A stretch of DNA of 47,455 bases from Phormidium sp. FACHB-1136 (GTDB taxonomy: Bacteria; Cyanobacteriota; Cyanobacteriia; Phormidesmidales; Phormidesmidaceae): assembly GCF_014697375.1 (NCBI RefSeq), contig NZ_JACJRS010000044.1:1-47455 (forward strand), given 5' to 3'. Positions 27,944 to 38,120 of this stretch are shown here, piece after piece (the first letter of the stretch is position 1; every line of letters begins with the position of its first letter). A model generated the notes under the pieces. It did no database searches. It was not told where the DNA came from and worked only from the letters and a program-made list of their open reading frames with translations. The translations under genes were made by a program, and so were the position numbers.

Positions 27944-29830
27944 ATGGACATCGGTTCCAAACACTCTATGGTTAGCGATCACAGCGAACAGTCTTCGGCC
28001 AACGAATCCTCAGCGGTTGATTGGTCTGCCCCAGCCCAGCCCGCCCATGCTTCAAGTATCAGCCCAGATCACATTCATGCCCACAGTATTCACCCCAGCC
28101 CGACGGACGATCTGGATCAACTCCTAGATATTTTGCCCCCGGCCCTGCGAGATCTATTAAGACAACATCCCAATCGGCAAACCCTGGTGGAAGTGGTGCT
28201 GGATTTGGGACGTTTGCCGGAAGCCCGTTTTTTTGGTGCCGTTGAATACTTGGCAGAAACCCCCATTACCCACGCCGATTTGGAGCACTGCATTCAGCGG
28301 GTGGGAGCCTTTGGCGGCGACAATCGAGCCGGAATTGAAAAAACCCTACACCGGATTAGCGCCATACGAAACCGATCCGGCGCAGTGATTGGGCTGACCT
28401 GTCGGGTGGGCCGAGCCGTCTTTGGCACTATCGGCATGATTCGGGACTTGGTGGAAACGGGCCAGTCGATTTTGATGCTGGGGCGGCCAGGGGTGGGCAA
28501 AACCACGGCCCTCCGGGAAATTGCCCGCGTCCTTGCCGATGATTTGCAAAAGCGGGTCGTCATTATTGATACTTCCAACGAAATCGCGGGCGATGGCGAT
28601 ATCCCCCATCCCGCCATTGGTCGGGCTCGGCGAATGCAGGTGGCCCGCCCAGAGGAGCAGCACCGGGTGATGATCGAGGCGGTGGAAAACCACATGCCAG
28701 AGGTGATCGTCATTGACGAAATTGGCACTGAGCTAGAAGCCTTGGCCGCTCGTACGATTGCTGAGCGGGGCGTTCAGCTGGTGGGAACCGCCCACGGCAA
28801 CCGCCTGGAGAACCTGATTAAAAACCCCACCCTTTCGGATTTGATTGGTGGCATCCAATCCGTCACCCTGGGGGACGAGGAAGCCCGACGCCGGGGCAGC
28901 CAAAAAAGCGTTCTAGAGCGCAAAGCCCCTCCCACCTTCGACATTGCCGTGGAAATGCTAGAACGGCAGCGGTGGGTCATCCACGACGATGTCACGATGA
29001 CCATCGATAATCTGCTGCGAGGACGGCAACCGGGGATGCAAGTGCGCACCCTGGACGAACAGCAACGGGTCATGATCACCCACGAATTGCCCGGATCCGG
29101 TCGGGAGGTGGCCAAACCCTCTCGGTCAGGGATGGGGTGGCGAGCCGCAGGCCAAATGACACCGCCCAGCCCTACTCCCGCCAGCCTTGCCGCCCCAGGC
29201 CGTCACAGCCAGGGTAGCCACTACCTCAGAGCCAGTTTGGGTAGCGATGATCCCTTGCCCAAACCTGCATCGGAATGGATGGATCTGCTGGAAACGGCAG
29301 AGGATCGAGACGATCTCGGCCCCAATGGCGAGGATCTCCTGCGCCTCTATCCCTATGGTGTCAGCCGTCATCAAATTGAACGGGTCATTCAAACCCTGGG
29401 AATGCCGCTGATCATCACCAAGGATTTAGATAGTGCCGATGCAGTGTTGGCCCTGCGTTCCCACAGCAAAACCCAGGCCAAGCTCAAACACATGGCCCAG
29501 GGACGGCATCTGCCCGTACATTTAGTGAAGTCGAACAGCATCCCCCAAATTACCCGCGCTCTACAACGGTTGCTGCGCTTGGACGACAGCCCTGAAGACC
29601 TTAACCTCGAACTCTTTACCCGCAATGGCGGCGAAGATGAGCTAGAAGCCCTAGAGGAAGCCCGCCTCGCCGTGGAGCAAATTGTGATTCCCAAGGGACA
29701 GCCCGTCGAGTTACTGCCCCGTTCGGCCCGAATTCGGAAAATGCAGCACGAACTGGCGGAGCACTATCGTCTGAAGTCTCTCAGTTGCGGTGAAGAACCC
29801 AATCGACGTCTGCGGATCTATCCCGCCTGA
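27944..29830 (+). CDS. Ycf45-like AAA ATPase with C-terminal R3H domain
   Basis: 628 residues from the ATG at 27944; a second ATG at 27968 is equally possible, and a TTG at 27905 would overlap ldpA. An Ala/His/Ser-rich leader of about 55 residues comes first. The ATPase core has Walker [10 protein letters not shown] at about 180-188 and Walker [11 protein letters not shown], related to SpoIIIAA and plastid Ycf45. A linker follows, then a C-terminal R3H single-stranded nucleic-acid-binding domain with [15 protein letters not shown]. The function is unknown; nucleic-acid-linked motor activity is inferred from the domains. It is conserved next to ldpA in cyanobacteria. Confidence 0.92.
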   Translation: MDIGSKHSMVSDHSEQSSANESSAVDWSAPAQPAHASSISPDHIHAHSIHPSPTDDLDQLLDILPPALRDLLRQHPNRQTLVEVVLDLGRLPEARFFGAVEYLAETPITHADLEHCIQRVGAFGGDNRAGIEKTLHRISAIRNRSGAVIGLTCRVGRAVFGTIGMIRDLVETGQSILMLGRPGVGKTTALREIARVLADDLQKRVVIIDTSNEIAGDGDIPHPAIGRARRMQVARPEEQHRVMIEAVENHMPEVIVIDEIGTELEALAARTIAERGVQLVGTAHGNRLENLIKNPTLSDLIGGIQSVTLGDEEARRRGSQKSVLERKAPPTFDIAVEMLERQRWVIHDDVTMTIDNLLRGRQPGMQVRTLDEQQRVMITHELPGSGREVAKPSRSGMGWRAAGQMTPPSPTPASLAAPGRHSQGSHYLRASLGSDDPLPKPASEWMDLLETAEDRDDLGPNGEDLLRLYPYGVSRHQIERVIQTLGMPLIITKDLDSADAVLALRSHSKTQAKLKHMAQGRHLPVHLVKSNSIPQITRALQRLLRLDDSPEDLNLELFTRNGGEDELEALEEARLAVEQIVIPKGQPVELLPRSARIRKMQHELAEHYRLKSLSCGEEPNRRLRIYPA

Positions 29831-30063
29831 AGACGGACACAAACCCTAGTTACCAAGGTCAAAAGCACTTGTCTCAGGCGATTCTCAGGCGATTGATCAA
29901 TTTCTCGTTCGCCCCCATGGCCGGATCGCAGGGTGGGCTCATGGATCGATTTAGCTCAGAGAGTCGTGGAGACCACCGCTCAATATAAAATAAGAAGACC
30001 TGAATGACGCTTAATCGGCCCTGATCGCTGGTCGTTCGGCCTTGAAATCCTTCAAAGACGCCT

Positions 30064-30465
30064 ATGAAAACCTTACTTTCCCGCTTATTTGCGCTGATGC
30101 TTGTTGCGGTCATTGGCCTAACTGGCTGTAGCGCTGGCACTAGCGGTATGCTCTCTGGGGACTATCGCCAAGATACCCTCATGCTGGTGGATAGCCTCAG
30201 AACCGCCATCACTCTCCCCGACGACGATCCCGCCAAGGCAGAGGCCCAAGCAACGGCCAAAGTGGTCATTAGTGACTTTGCTTCTCGCTACCGCCGGGAT
30301 GCCTCCGTGGCGACCCTCAGCTCCTTCACCACTATGCGTACGGCTCTCAATGCCATTGCTGGCCACTACAGTTCCTATCCCAATCGTCCCCTGCCCGAAA
30401 AACTCAGAACTCGCGTTGAACAAGAATTGAAGCAGGTCGAGGCTGCTTTAAAACGAGAGGCTTAA
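30064..30465 (+). CDS. psb27: Photosystem II assembly lipoprotein Psb27
   Basis: 133 residues. It has a lipoprotein signal peptide with lipobox LTGC (Cys22), followed by a four-helix domain with YRQDTLMLVDSLRTAI, FASRYRRDASVA, FTTMRTALNAIAGHYSSYP and RPLPEKL, which are hallmark Psb27 stretches. It binds CP43 on the lumenal side during PSII biogenesis and repair and blocks premature binding of the oxygen-evolving extrinsic proteins. A TATAAA at 29984-29989 is a possible -10. The 233-base gap before it holds no gene, and a strong terminator follows. Confidence 0.97.
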   Translation: MKTLLSRLFALMLVAVIGLTGCSAGTSGMLSGDYRQDTLMLVDSLRTAITLPDDDPAKAEAQATAKVVISDFASRYRRDASVATLSSFTTMRTALNAIAGHYSSYPNRPLPEKLRTRVEQELKQVEAALKREA

Positions 30466-30491
30466 CCCGCTCTCACCATCCCCGTCAACCC

Positions 30492-30516
30492 AAAACCCGC
30501 CCTGCGCGGGTTTTTT
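30492..30516 (+). terminator. Intrinsic terminator of psb27
   Basis: AAAACCCGC and GCGGGTTTT pair over nine bases around a five-base loop, followed by a run of six T, 27 bases after the psb27 stop codon. It insulates psb27 from the ribosomal genes downstream. Confidence 0.9.
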
Positions 30517-30676
30517 AATTCCCCACAGCTATTCCACAGCCTGTCCCCCTCCATCCATTCACCGGGACTTCACAAGCGCTCAACCATCTAAAGGTCAATG
30601 GCCAGGTTCCGTTAATCCAGGGTTCGTGAGCGGGGAGCGGGGATCCTCAATGCCTGGAAAGGCTCAAAATCATCAT

Positions 30677-30706
30677 TTGACGATTGGGGCATCCCTTTGC
30701 TAGGAT
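30677..30706 (+). promoter_or_regulatory. Candidate promoter of the rpmJ-rpsM segment
   Basis: TTGACG (30677-30682) and TAGGAT (30701-30706) are 18 bases apart, placing a start near 30713, about 29 bases before rpmJ. The segment is cut off from the spc operon that normally drives it, so a local promoter is expected. Confidence 0.5.
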
Positions 30707-30741
30707 AGCAATTCTGTAGTGAAGTGAAGTGCGAGTTGGAC

Positions 30742-30855
30742 ATGAAAGTCCGTGCGTCTGTTCGCAAAATGTGCGACAAGTGTAGGGTGATTCGCCGCCG
30801 AGGGCGAGTCATGGTGATTTGTTCTAATCCTAAGCACAAGCAACGCCAAGGTTAG
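30742..30855 (+). CDS. rpmJ: 50S ribosomal protein L36
   Basis: 37 residues: [20 protein letters not shown], then a tail with [11 protein letters not shown]. The zinc ligands Cys11, Cys14, Cys27 and His32 (C-x2-C...C-x4-H) are all present. It is a small zinc-ribbon protein of the large subunit. It normally follows infA directly; here it begins a separate plus-strand run 16 kb from infA. Confidence 0.97.
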   Translation: MKVRASVRKMCDKCRVIRRRGRVMVICSNPKHKQRQG

Positions 30856-30876
30856 CGAGGTTTAGGAGGGTAGGCC

Positions 30877-30984
30877 ATGGGTTTACCGAGTGTAGTGTGG
30901 GAATTGGATAGTTTCGGGAACGCTCTGTCGCCCTCTTGGATTGGTGCCTTTGGCGCTAGGCGGCTGTGTGAGACGCGACTTTAG
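30877..30984 (+). CDS. Possible 35-residue small protein between rpmJ and rpsM
   Basis: An ATG preceded by AGGAGG at an ideal seven-base spacing opens a 35-codon frame ending in TAG 55 bases before rpsM. The peptide has three Trp or Phe pairs (VVWELDSFG, PSWIGAFG) and no known motif. The ribosome site is better than those of several real genes nearby. It could be a small protein, a leader peptide or a chance frame. Confidence 0.3.
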   Translation: MGLPSVVWELDSFGNALSPSWIGAFGARRLCETRL

Positions 30985-31039
30985 CCATCAGCATCAATGC
31001 TGTGAGATTTTAAGCTCAACGTTTGGGGAGATAGTTTAG

Positions 31040-31423
31040 GTGGCACGGATAGCAGGCGTGGACTTGCCACGCGACAAACGAGTTGAAATTGGCCTGACCT
31101 ATATCTATGGTATTGGCCTGACCCGCTCCAAAGCAATTCTAGAGAAAACGGGTGTCAACCCTGATATCAGGGTGAAAGATCTCACCGATATGGATGTTGC
31201 TAAGTTACGGGATGCCGTTGAGAGCGACTACCAGGTGGAAGGGGATCTTCGCCGTCTAGAGAGCATGAACATCAAGCGTTTGATGGACATTGGCTCCTAT
31301 CGTGGGCGTCGTCATCGGGCGGGGCTACCCGTTCGGGGACAACGGACTCGCACCAATTCTCGCACCCGTCGAGGCGGTACCCGTCGTACGGTGGCTGGCA
31401 AGAAGAAAGCGCCCAAGAAGTAA
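31040..31423 (+). CDS. rpsM: 30S ribosomal protein S13
   Basis: 127 residues, GTG start with GGGGAG about ten bases upstream. It shows [26 protein letters not shown] with an HhH-like turn, and the basic end [18 protein letters not shown]. It lies in the 30S head and contacts the P-site tRNA and L5. It is 184 bases from rpmJ, an unusually wide gap, and a terminator-like hairpin follows it. Confidence 0.98.
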   Translation: MARIAGVDLPRDKRVEIGLTYIYGIGLTRSKAILEKTGVNPDIRVKDLTDMDVAKLRDAVESDYQVEGDLRRLESMNIKRLMDIGSYRGRRHRAGLPVRGQRTRTNSRTRRGGTRRTVAGKKKAPKK

Positions 31424-31472
31424 TCCCCCAACCCTAGCTTTGGGTTTTGGCTCAAAGCGCCTGTGATAGGTA

Positions 31473-31502
31473 AAGCTCGCTGACATCCGTAGCGAGTTTT
31501 TT
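31473..31502 (+). terminator. Terminator-like hairpin between rpsM and rpsK
   Basis: CTCGCT (31476-31481) pairs with AGCGAG (31491-31496) around a nine-base loop; A and G residues upstream extend the stem, with one G-T pair, into the following run of six T. It meets intrinsic-terminator criteria inside what is normally one transcription unit. A TTGACT at 31501-31506 might be a -35 for rpsK. Confidence 0.7.
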
Positions 31503-31549
31503 GACTGTCTATTAATTGTCGATGTTTACAGTGATTTAGTGACAGCACC

Positions 31550-31942
31550 ATGGCCAAACCAACTCGAAAAACGGGTCCACGCAAGAGTAAAAAGAATATC
31601 CCCAGCGGCGTTGCCCACATTCGCTCCACGTTTAACAACACGATTGTGACCATCACCGACCAGTCGGGGGAAGCCATTTCCTGGGCATCAGCGGGTTCTA
31701 GCGGGTTTAAAGGAGCCAAGAAAGGAACCCCTTTTGCCGCTCAAACCGCCGCCGACAGTGCGGCTCGACGCGCCATGGATCAAGGGATGCGCCAAATTGA
31801 GGTGATGGTCAGTGGCCCCGGTGCGGGACGTGAAACCGCGATTCGAGCCCTCCAGGGAGCTGGTCTAGAGATCACCCTGATTCGTGATGTCACGCCCATT
31901 CCCCACAATGGCTGTCGTCCCCCCAAGCGTCGGAGGGTTTAG
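31550..31942 (+). CDS. rpsK: 30S ribosomal protein S11
   Basis: 130 residues. It has [54 protein letters not shown] and the end [18 protein letters not shown]. It forms part of the 30S platform near the mRNA exit. It lies 126 bases after rpsM and 59 before rpoA. Confidence 0.98.
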   Translation: MAKPTRKTGPRKSKKNIPSGVAHIRSTFNNTIVTITDQSGEAISWASAGSSGFKGAKKGTPFAAQTAADSAARRAMDQGMRQIEVMVSGPGAGRETAIRALQGAGLEITLIRDVTPIPHNGCRPPKRRRV

Positions 31943-32001
31943 GGTGCTGGGATAATTGATTTGTCCAGCTAGGTCTATCGAGGATAAAGGGAGGCGGCAC
32001 C

Positions 32002-32952
32002 GTGGCACAGTTTCATGTAGATTGCATCGAGTCAGTAGTAGAGCCCGATCAAGGGCAGTATGGGCGCTTTGTTATTGAGCCCCTGGAGCGTAGTCAGGGT
32101 ATTACCGTAGGCAATGCGCTTAGGCGAGTTTTGCTCTCCAACCTAGAGGGCGTCGCGATTACCGCCGTACGGATTGCTGGGGCAACCCATGAGTTCTCTA
32201 CCATTACTGGCGTTCGAGAAGACGTGCTGGATATTCTCCTCAACATGAAGGAGATCATCCTCAGAAGTCACTCCAGCCAGTCCCAAATTGGTCGGCTGCT
32301 GGTTCAAGGGCCAGCGCGAGTGACCGCTGGTCACTTTGACTTACCCTCCGAGGTTGAGGTTGTCAACTCTGATCAATACATTGCCACTGTGGCCGATGGA
32401 CATACCCTCGAAATGGAGTTTCGCATTGAGCGGGGCCACGGCTATCGAGCGGTGGATCGCAGTAAGGATGATGCGACCGCCCTCGACTTTATCCAGATTG
32501 ACTCGGTGTTCATGCCCGTGCGCAAAGTCAATTACACCGCTGACGAAGTCGTCGTTTCTGGATCTATGCAGAAAGACCAGCTCACCATGGATATCTGGAC
32601 AAACGGCAGCATTACCCCCCAGCAGGCCATGAGCCAAGCTGCCGATATCCTGGTTAACCTCTTCATGCCGCTGAAGGATGTCACCCTTGAGCCCAAGTTT
32701 GACGATGAGGAAAAGGAAACCGACGATCCGAACAACCAGATTCCCATCGAGGAATTACGGTTGTCGGTGCGGGCCTACAACTGCCTCAAGCGGGCTCAAA
32801 TCAACTCTGTTGCCGATCTGTTGGACTTTAGCCAAGAAGACCTCCTAGAGATCAAGAATTTTGGTCAAAAGTCAGCGGAGGAAGTGATCGAAGCCCTCCA
32901 GGAGCGGTTGGGAATTACTCTGCCCGTAGAAAAGGCGTCTAAAACTGCCTAG
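32002..32952 (+). CDS. rpoA: RNA polymerase alpha subunit
   Basis: 316 residues, GTG start with GGGAGG eight bases upstream. The N-terminal dimerisation domain shows EPLERSQGITVGNALRRVLL and HEFSTITGVREDVLDILLN. The acidic linker EEKETDDPNNQIP leads to the C-terminal domain with LSVRAYNCLKRAQI and KNFGQKSAEEVIEAL, which binds UP elements and activators. Normal length for cyanobacteria. It stays between rpsK and rplQ. Confidence 0.98.
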   Translation: MAQFHVDCIESVVEPDQGQYGRFVIEPLERSQGITVGNALRRVLLSNLEGVAITAVRIAGATHEFSTITGVREDVLDILLNMKEIILRSHSSQSQIGRLLVQGPARVTAGHFDLPSEVEVVNSDQYIATVADGHTLEMEFRIERGHGYRAVDRSKDDATALDFIQIDSVFMPVRKVNYTADEVVVSGSMQKDQLTMDIWTNGSITPQQAMSQAADILVNLFMPLKDVTLEPKFDDEEKETDDPNNQIPIEELRLSVRAYNCLKRAQINSVADLLDFSQEDLLEIKNFGQKSAEEVIEALQERLGITLPVEKASKTA

Positions 32953-33033
32953 GGCTATCGTCTCGCCGTTTGCCCCAGCGGTACTGTGAGTTGTCATCGT
33001 TGTTTTTCTATTGTTCACCTGAGTTTAAGAGTT

Positions 33034-33384
33034 ATGCGCCACCGTTGTCGCGTTCATCAACTAGGTAAGCCTGCCGATCAGCGCAAAGCCCTGCTTCGGG
33101 CACTTACTACCGAACTGATCCGCCATGGGCGAATCACCACCACCAAAGCCCGTGCCCAAGCGGTGCGAGAGGAAGCGGATCGAATGATCACCCTAGCTAA
33201 GGATGGTTCTCTCTCCTCCCGTCGCCGCGCCCTTGGCTATATCTACGACAAGCAGCTTGTCCACGCTCTGTTCACCGAAGCCCCAGAGCGCTACGCAGAT
33301 CGCCAGGGTGGTTATACCCGCATCCTGAAAACCGTCAGCCGTCGGGGAGATAACTCCGAGATGGCCATCATTGAGCTCACCTAA
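33034..33384 (+). CDS. rplQ: 50S ribosomal protein L17
   Basis: 116 residues from the ATG at 33034, which gives the family start [20 protein letters not shown]; the frame extends upstream to 32986 with unrelated residues. Further signatures are [20 protein letters not shown] and [20 protein letters not shown]. It surrounds the tunnel exit. It is 81 bases after rpoA, 29 before truA. Confidence 0.96.
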   Translation: MRHRCRVHQLGKPADQRKALLRALTTELIRHGRITTTKARAQAVREEADRMITLAKDGSLSSRRRALGYIYDKQLVHALFTEAPERYADRQGGYTRILKTVSRRGDNSEMAIIELT

Positions 33385-33413
33385 GCATCTTCCCGGTGGT
33401 GTTCCTGCGAACC

Positions 33414-34286
33414 ATGGAAAAGCGTTCTCCCATCCAGCGTAGCCTTGCGGCTAACCCCGTTGAGTTTGGCCAACCGACTCAACGGGTCGCCCTGGTTGTG
33501 CAGTATGTGGGCAGTCAACTCCATGGCTGGCAGTGGCAACCCAATGCTCGAACCGTGCAGGGAGAACTGGAGCAGGCACTAGCTGCCGTGGTAGGTTATC
33601 CCATTCGGGTCAGCGGTGCCGGACGTACCGATACAGGGGTTCATGCGGCGGCCCAAGTGGCTCACTTTGACGCCCCGGCCTTTATTCCTGCCCACCGTTG
33701 GGCCGATGTTTTGAATGGTCGTTTGCCCCAGGACATCCTTGTTCGTGCTTCGGTGCGGGTGGGGGAGTCATGGCACGCTCAGTTCTCGGCCCAGTGGCGA
33801 CGATACCGCTATACCCTATACACTGGATCCTGCCCCAACCTGTTTGTACGCCCCTTTGTGTGGCACTACCACCACCACGATCTTGACCAAGGGCGAATTC
33901 AAGCTGCGCTGGATACACTGGTGGGTTACCACGACATGACCGCCTTTCACCGGGCGCGCTCTGGTAAGCCCCATTCCTGGGTCGATCTTCAGGAGGCACT
34001 GTGCCAACGCCGGGGGGATTTCCTCACGGTAGAACTCCAGGCCAAGGGATTTCTATACGGTATGGTAAGGCTGATTATGGGCTTGGTGGTCAAAGTAGGT
34101 CAGGGGGAAATGTCTCCCGCAAGCTTTCACCAACTTTGGCAGGAGCGGCAACGGGAACGGGTCAAATATTCCGCTCCGGCCCAGGGATTATGCCTGCTGA
34201 GGGTAGGCTATCACCCCTCTCCCTTTCCCCGCGATCTGTGGTTTGATGCCCAGCCTCAGTTTTATCTGGGTACGGTTGCTGCCTAG
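33414..34286 (+). CDS. truA: tRNA pseudouridine(38-40) synthase TruA
   Basis: 290 residues from the ATG at 33414; GTG codons at 33396 and 33399 are alternatives. The catalytic Asp73 sits in GAGRTDTGVHA; other TruA stretches are QVAHFDAP, HYHHHDLDQGRIQ and FLYGMVRLIMGLV. It converts uridines 38-40 of the tRNA anticodon arm to pseudouridine. The gene lies between rplQ and rplM, as in other cyanobacteria. A perfect hairpin (34292-34306) follows it. Confidence 0.96.
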   Translation: MEKRSPIQRSLAANPVEFGQPTQRVALVVQYVGSQLHGWQWQPNARTVQGELEQALAAVVGYPIRVSGAGRTDTGVHAAAQVAHFDAPAFIPAHRWADVLNGRLPQDILVRASVRVGESWHAQFSAQWRRYRYTLYTGSCPNLFVRPFVWHYHHHDLDQGRIQAALDTLVGYHDMTAFHRARSGKPHSWVDLQEALCQRRGDFLTVELQAKGFLYGMVRLIMGLVVKVGQGEMSPASFHQLWQERQRERVKYSAPAQGLCLLRVGYHPSPFPRDLWFDAQPQFYLGTVAA

Positions 34287-34291
34287 TCAAC

Positions 34292-34306
34292 CAAACCTAG
34301 GGTTTG
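34292..34306 (+). other. Inverted repeat between truA and rplM
   Basis: CAAACC-TAG-GGTTTG is a perfect six-base stem without a T-run, six bases after the truA stop. It may stabilise an mRNA end or be a processing site; no terminator function is claimed. Confidence 0.35.
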
Positions 34307-34351
34307 TGCGGATGCTCTCGAAAGAATGCCTAAACAACGGATAACAGTGCT

Positions 34352-34810
34352 ATGACAACCAAAACCTACATCCCCCCCCAAGCGACCATTGATCGCCAGT
34401 GGTACGTGATTGACGCAGAAGGTCAGCGGCTAGGCCGTCTGGCGACGGAAATTGCCACCATTCTGCGGGGCAAGAACAAGCCAACCTTCACCCCTAATAT
34501 GGATACTGGGGACTTTGTAATTGTGGTGAACGCCGACAAGGTAGTAGTGACGGGTCGCAAATCGACAACTAAACTCTACCGTCGCCACTCTGGGCGTCCG
34601 GGCGGGATGAAAACCGAGACCTTTGACAAACTTCAGGCGCGTATCCCTGGTCGAATTATTGAGCAAGCGGTGAAGGGAATGCTGCCCAAAACCACCTTGG
34701 GTCGTCAACAGTTCACGAAGCTCAAAGTGTATGCTGGGCCAGATCATCCCCATCAAGCTCAGTCTCCCCAAACCCTTGTTATCAACACGATTCCTGGAGA
34801 AGTGAAGTAA
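34352..34810 (+). CDS. rplM: 50S ribosomal protein L13
   Basis: 152 residues. It shows [39 protein letters not shown] and [20 protein letters not shown]. It is an early 50S assembly protein. The stop codon overlaps the rpsI ATG by one base (TAATG), the classical rplM-rpsI coupling. Confidence 0.98.
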   Translation: MTTKTYIPPQATIDRQWYVIDAEGQRLGRLATEIATILRGKNKPTFTPNMDTGDFVIVVNADKVVVTGRKSTTKLYRRHSGRPGGMKTETFDKLQARIPGRIIEQAVKGMLPKTTLGRQQFTKLKVYAGPDHPHQAQSPQTLVINTIPGEVK

Positions 34811-35223
34811 TGCAGGTCACCGATAAATCTGAACGCGCTGTGTACTGGGGTACCGGTCGCCGCAAGTCTGCCATTGCTCGGGTGCGTCTAGTGCCCGGTA
34901 GCGGACAACTCACCATCAACAAGCGTCCCGGTGATGAGTATTTGCAGTTCAACCCGGCCTACCTGATGTCCACCAAGGCTCCCCTGGAAGTCCTGGGTCT
35001 GGAAAACGACTACGACATTTTGGTCAACGTCAAAGGCGGTGGATTGACCGGACAGGCCGATGCCATTCGCCTTGGTGTGGCAAGGGCACTGTGTGAACTG
35101 GCCCCGGAAAACCGCAAGCCCCTTAAGGTGGAAGGGTATCTCACCCGCGATCCTCGGGCTAAGGAGCGGAAGAAGTACGGATTGAAAAAAGCTCGCAAGG
35201 CTCCCCAGTTCTCGAAACGCTAA
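34810..35223 (+). CDS. rpsI: 30S ribosomal protein S9
   Basis: 137 residues. It has [39 protein letters not shown] and the basic tail ending [12 protein letters not shown], whose final Lys/Arg reaches the P-site tRNA anticodon. Translation is coupled to rplM. A GC-rich hairpin lies ten bases downstream. Confidence 0.98.
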   Translation: MQVTDKSERAVYWGTGRRKSAIARVRLVPGSGQLTINKRPGDEYLQFNPAYLMSTKAPLEVLGLENDYDILVNVKGGGLTGQADAIRLGVARALCELAPENRKPLKVEGYLTRDPRAKERKKYGLKKARKAPQFSKR

Positions 35224-35232
35224 TGTTCTGGG

Positions 35233-35248
35233 CCTCCCTCTTGGGAGG
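35233..35248 (+). other. GC-rich hairpin between rpsI and rpmE
   Basis: CCTCCC-TCTT-GGGAGG forms a six-base perfect stem ten bases after rpsI. The nearest T-rich stretch starts six bases beyond the stem, so it is at best a weak terminator or processing signal ahead of rpmE. Confidence 0.4.
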
Positions 35249-35287
35249 ATCGATGTTCTTTTATGTCTATCATTTTTGGCACGATCT

Positions 35288-35527
35288 ATGGCTAAGTCTG
35301 ACATTCATCCCACCTGGTATCCAGAGGCCAAGGTCTTCTGTGATGGTCAGGAAATTATGACCGTGGGCTCTACCAAGCCTGAACTCCACGTCGATGTGTG
35401 GTCGGGAAATCACCCCTTCTACACGGGCACCCAGAAAATTATTGACACCGAGGGTCGAGTGGAGCGCTTCCTGCGCAAGTATGGTATGGCGGATACCTCT
35501 GCAACCAAGGCCGAAGATAAGGCTTAG
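35288..35527 (+). CDS. rpmE: 50S ribosomal protein L31, zinc-free type
   Basis: 79 residues from the ATG at 35288; an in-frame TTG lies four codons earlier. It shows DIHPTWYPEAKVFCDGQEIM, VDVWSGNHPFYTGTQKI and ERFLRKYGM. Only one Cys remains, so the zinc-binding CxxC pairs of classical L31 are missing, as is usual for cyanobacterial L31. It bridges the subunits. It lies 64 bases after rpsI and 151 before prfA. Confidence 0.95.
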   Translation: MAKSDIHPTWYPEAKVFCDGQEIMTVGSTKPELHVDVWSGNHPFYTGTQKIIDTEGRVERFLRKYGMADTSATKAEDKA

Positions 35528-35645
35528 CCCCAGTTCCTACGCACCATCGGCTTCCATCCCTGATATTTAAAATCGATGGGTGGAGGGTGTTGGTTGCCAT
35601 CCTGACGGACCAGGCTCGCTGGATGGAGAGACGTAAGGCGGTTAG

Positions 35646-36779
<1,134 letters not shown>

Positions 36780-36800
36780 GGCGCTACTGGAGGGTACCCC

Positions 36801-38060
36801 ATGACTCGATTTCTGCACATTGCCGATATTCACCTGGGGTTTGACCGCTACAACAGTCCGGAGCGTACCAAGGATTTTTTCTACGCCCTGCAAGCCACCC
36901 TGGACAAGTACGCCGTCCAGGCCGAGGTTGATTTCGTCGTAATTGCGGGGGATCTCTTCGAGCACCGCAACATTAAGCCTGCCACCCTCAACCAGGCGCA
37001 GATCTGCCTCCAGGCGCTACAAAAAGCCAATATTCCGGTCTTTGCCATTGAGGGCAACCACGATAACCGCCCCTACGGCACGACCACCAGTTGGCTGAAG
37101 TATCTTTCGGAGTGGGGGTTGCTAATGTTGCTGGAGCCCCAAGATCCCAAACTGGGGGGAGATTTTTTGGTGCCCTGGAATCCCCAAACGCGCACGGGCA
37201 GCTACTATGACCTGGACTGCGGCGTGCGGGTGATTGGGTCAAACTGGTATGGATCGACGGCACCCAGAGCGATTGAACAGATGGCAGCGGCCATTCAGGA
37301 TCTACCCCCCGGCCCTGACACAACGGTGCTGATGTTTCACCACGGTCTGGAAGGCCAAATTGCCCGCTACGCTGGGGCGTTGCGCTATACCGATCTGCTT
37401 CCCCTCCGGGCGGCGGGGGTGGATTACTTGGCCCTGGGGCACATCCATCGCCAGTATGAGGCCGAGGGCTGGGTGTTTAACCCCGGATCCCTGGAGGCGA
37501 ACAATGTAGAAGAAAGCGTCCATCGCCGGGGAGCTTATCTAGTTGAGGTAACGGATCAGGGTTTACGCCCGGAACTGCAAACCGATTACGTTCAACGCCC
37601 CATTCTCCGTCTGGAGGTGTCGGCCAAGGGTGACGAGACGGTCGATGAGCTACGCGCCCAATGTCACGAGGCTGTGGTAGCCGGGATGAAACGCCTGCCG
37701 GAAGGTGCGCTGAATCCCATTTTGGAACTGCGGATTACCGGACAGGTGGGCTTTGATCGACTGGAACTCGATACCCGTAGCCTACAGGAGGAACTTCGGG
37801 AGAGCAGCGAGGCGCTGTTTGTGCTGCTGAAATACGATGCCGAGGCCGTGGCCTATCAAACCCCCATTGTTGAAGGGCAAAACCGTTTAGCCATTGAACA
37901 GGCCATTTTTATGGATATGCTGGCCGCCCACCACGACTATAAAAGCAAGGCCGAACCGCTGGCCCTAGGGCTGACGGATCTCAAGGATCGACAACTGGGG
38001 GGGGCCGATGAAACCGACCTGTATCAGTTTGTTGGACAACTGTTGGATCTTGATCGGTAG
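36801..38060 (+). CDS. Calcineurin-like phosphoesterase, SbcD/Mre11-type DNA exonuclease subunit
   Basis: 419 residues. The metal-binding set of Mre11/SbcD nucleases is complete: IADIHLG (Asp, His), IAGDLFEH (Asp), IEGNHDNR (Asn, His), MFHHG (His) and LGHIHRQY (His pair). The C-terminal 150 residues are helical and less conserved. Such proteins process DNA ends with an SbcC/Rad50 ATPase, but no sbcC lies next to it. It begins 21 bases after prfA and might be transcribed with it. The exact pathway is inferred from family. Confidence 0.9.
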   Translation: MTRFLHIADIHLGFDRYNSPERTKDFFYALQATLDKYAVQAEVDFVVIAGDLFEHRNIKPATLNQAQICLQALQKANIPVFAIEGNHDNRPYGTTTSWLKYLSEWGLLMLLEPQDPKLGGDFLVPWNPQTRTGSYYDLDCGVRVIGSNWYGSTAPRAIEQMAAAIQDLPPGPDTTVLMFHHGLEGQIARYAGALRYTDLLPLRAAGVDYLALGHIHRQYEAEGWVFNPGSLEANNVEESVHRRGAYLVEVTDQGLRPELQTDYVQRPILRLEVSAKGDETVDELRAQCHEAVVAGMKRLPEGALNPILELRITGQVGFDRLELDTRSLQEELRESSEALFVLLKYDAEAVAYQTPIVEGQNRLAIEQAIFMDMLAAHHDYKSKAEPLALGLTDLKDRQLGGADETDLYQFVGQLLDLDR

Positions 38061-38120
38061 CGACATCGGTAGCGACTGAAGGGGCTGGCGGTCAGGCCTC
38101 GATCCTCAGCCACAAGGACT

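Noticed and set aside
36801-38060. Complete SbcCD repair operon
   Set aside because: No SbcC/Rad50-type ATPase gene is adjacent; the next gene is a convergent transporter.
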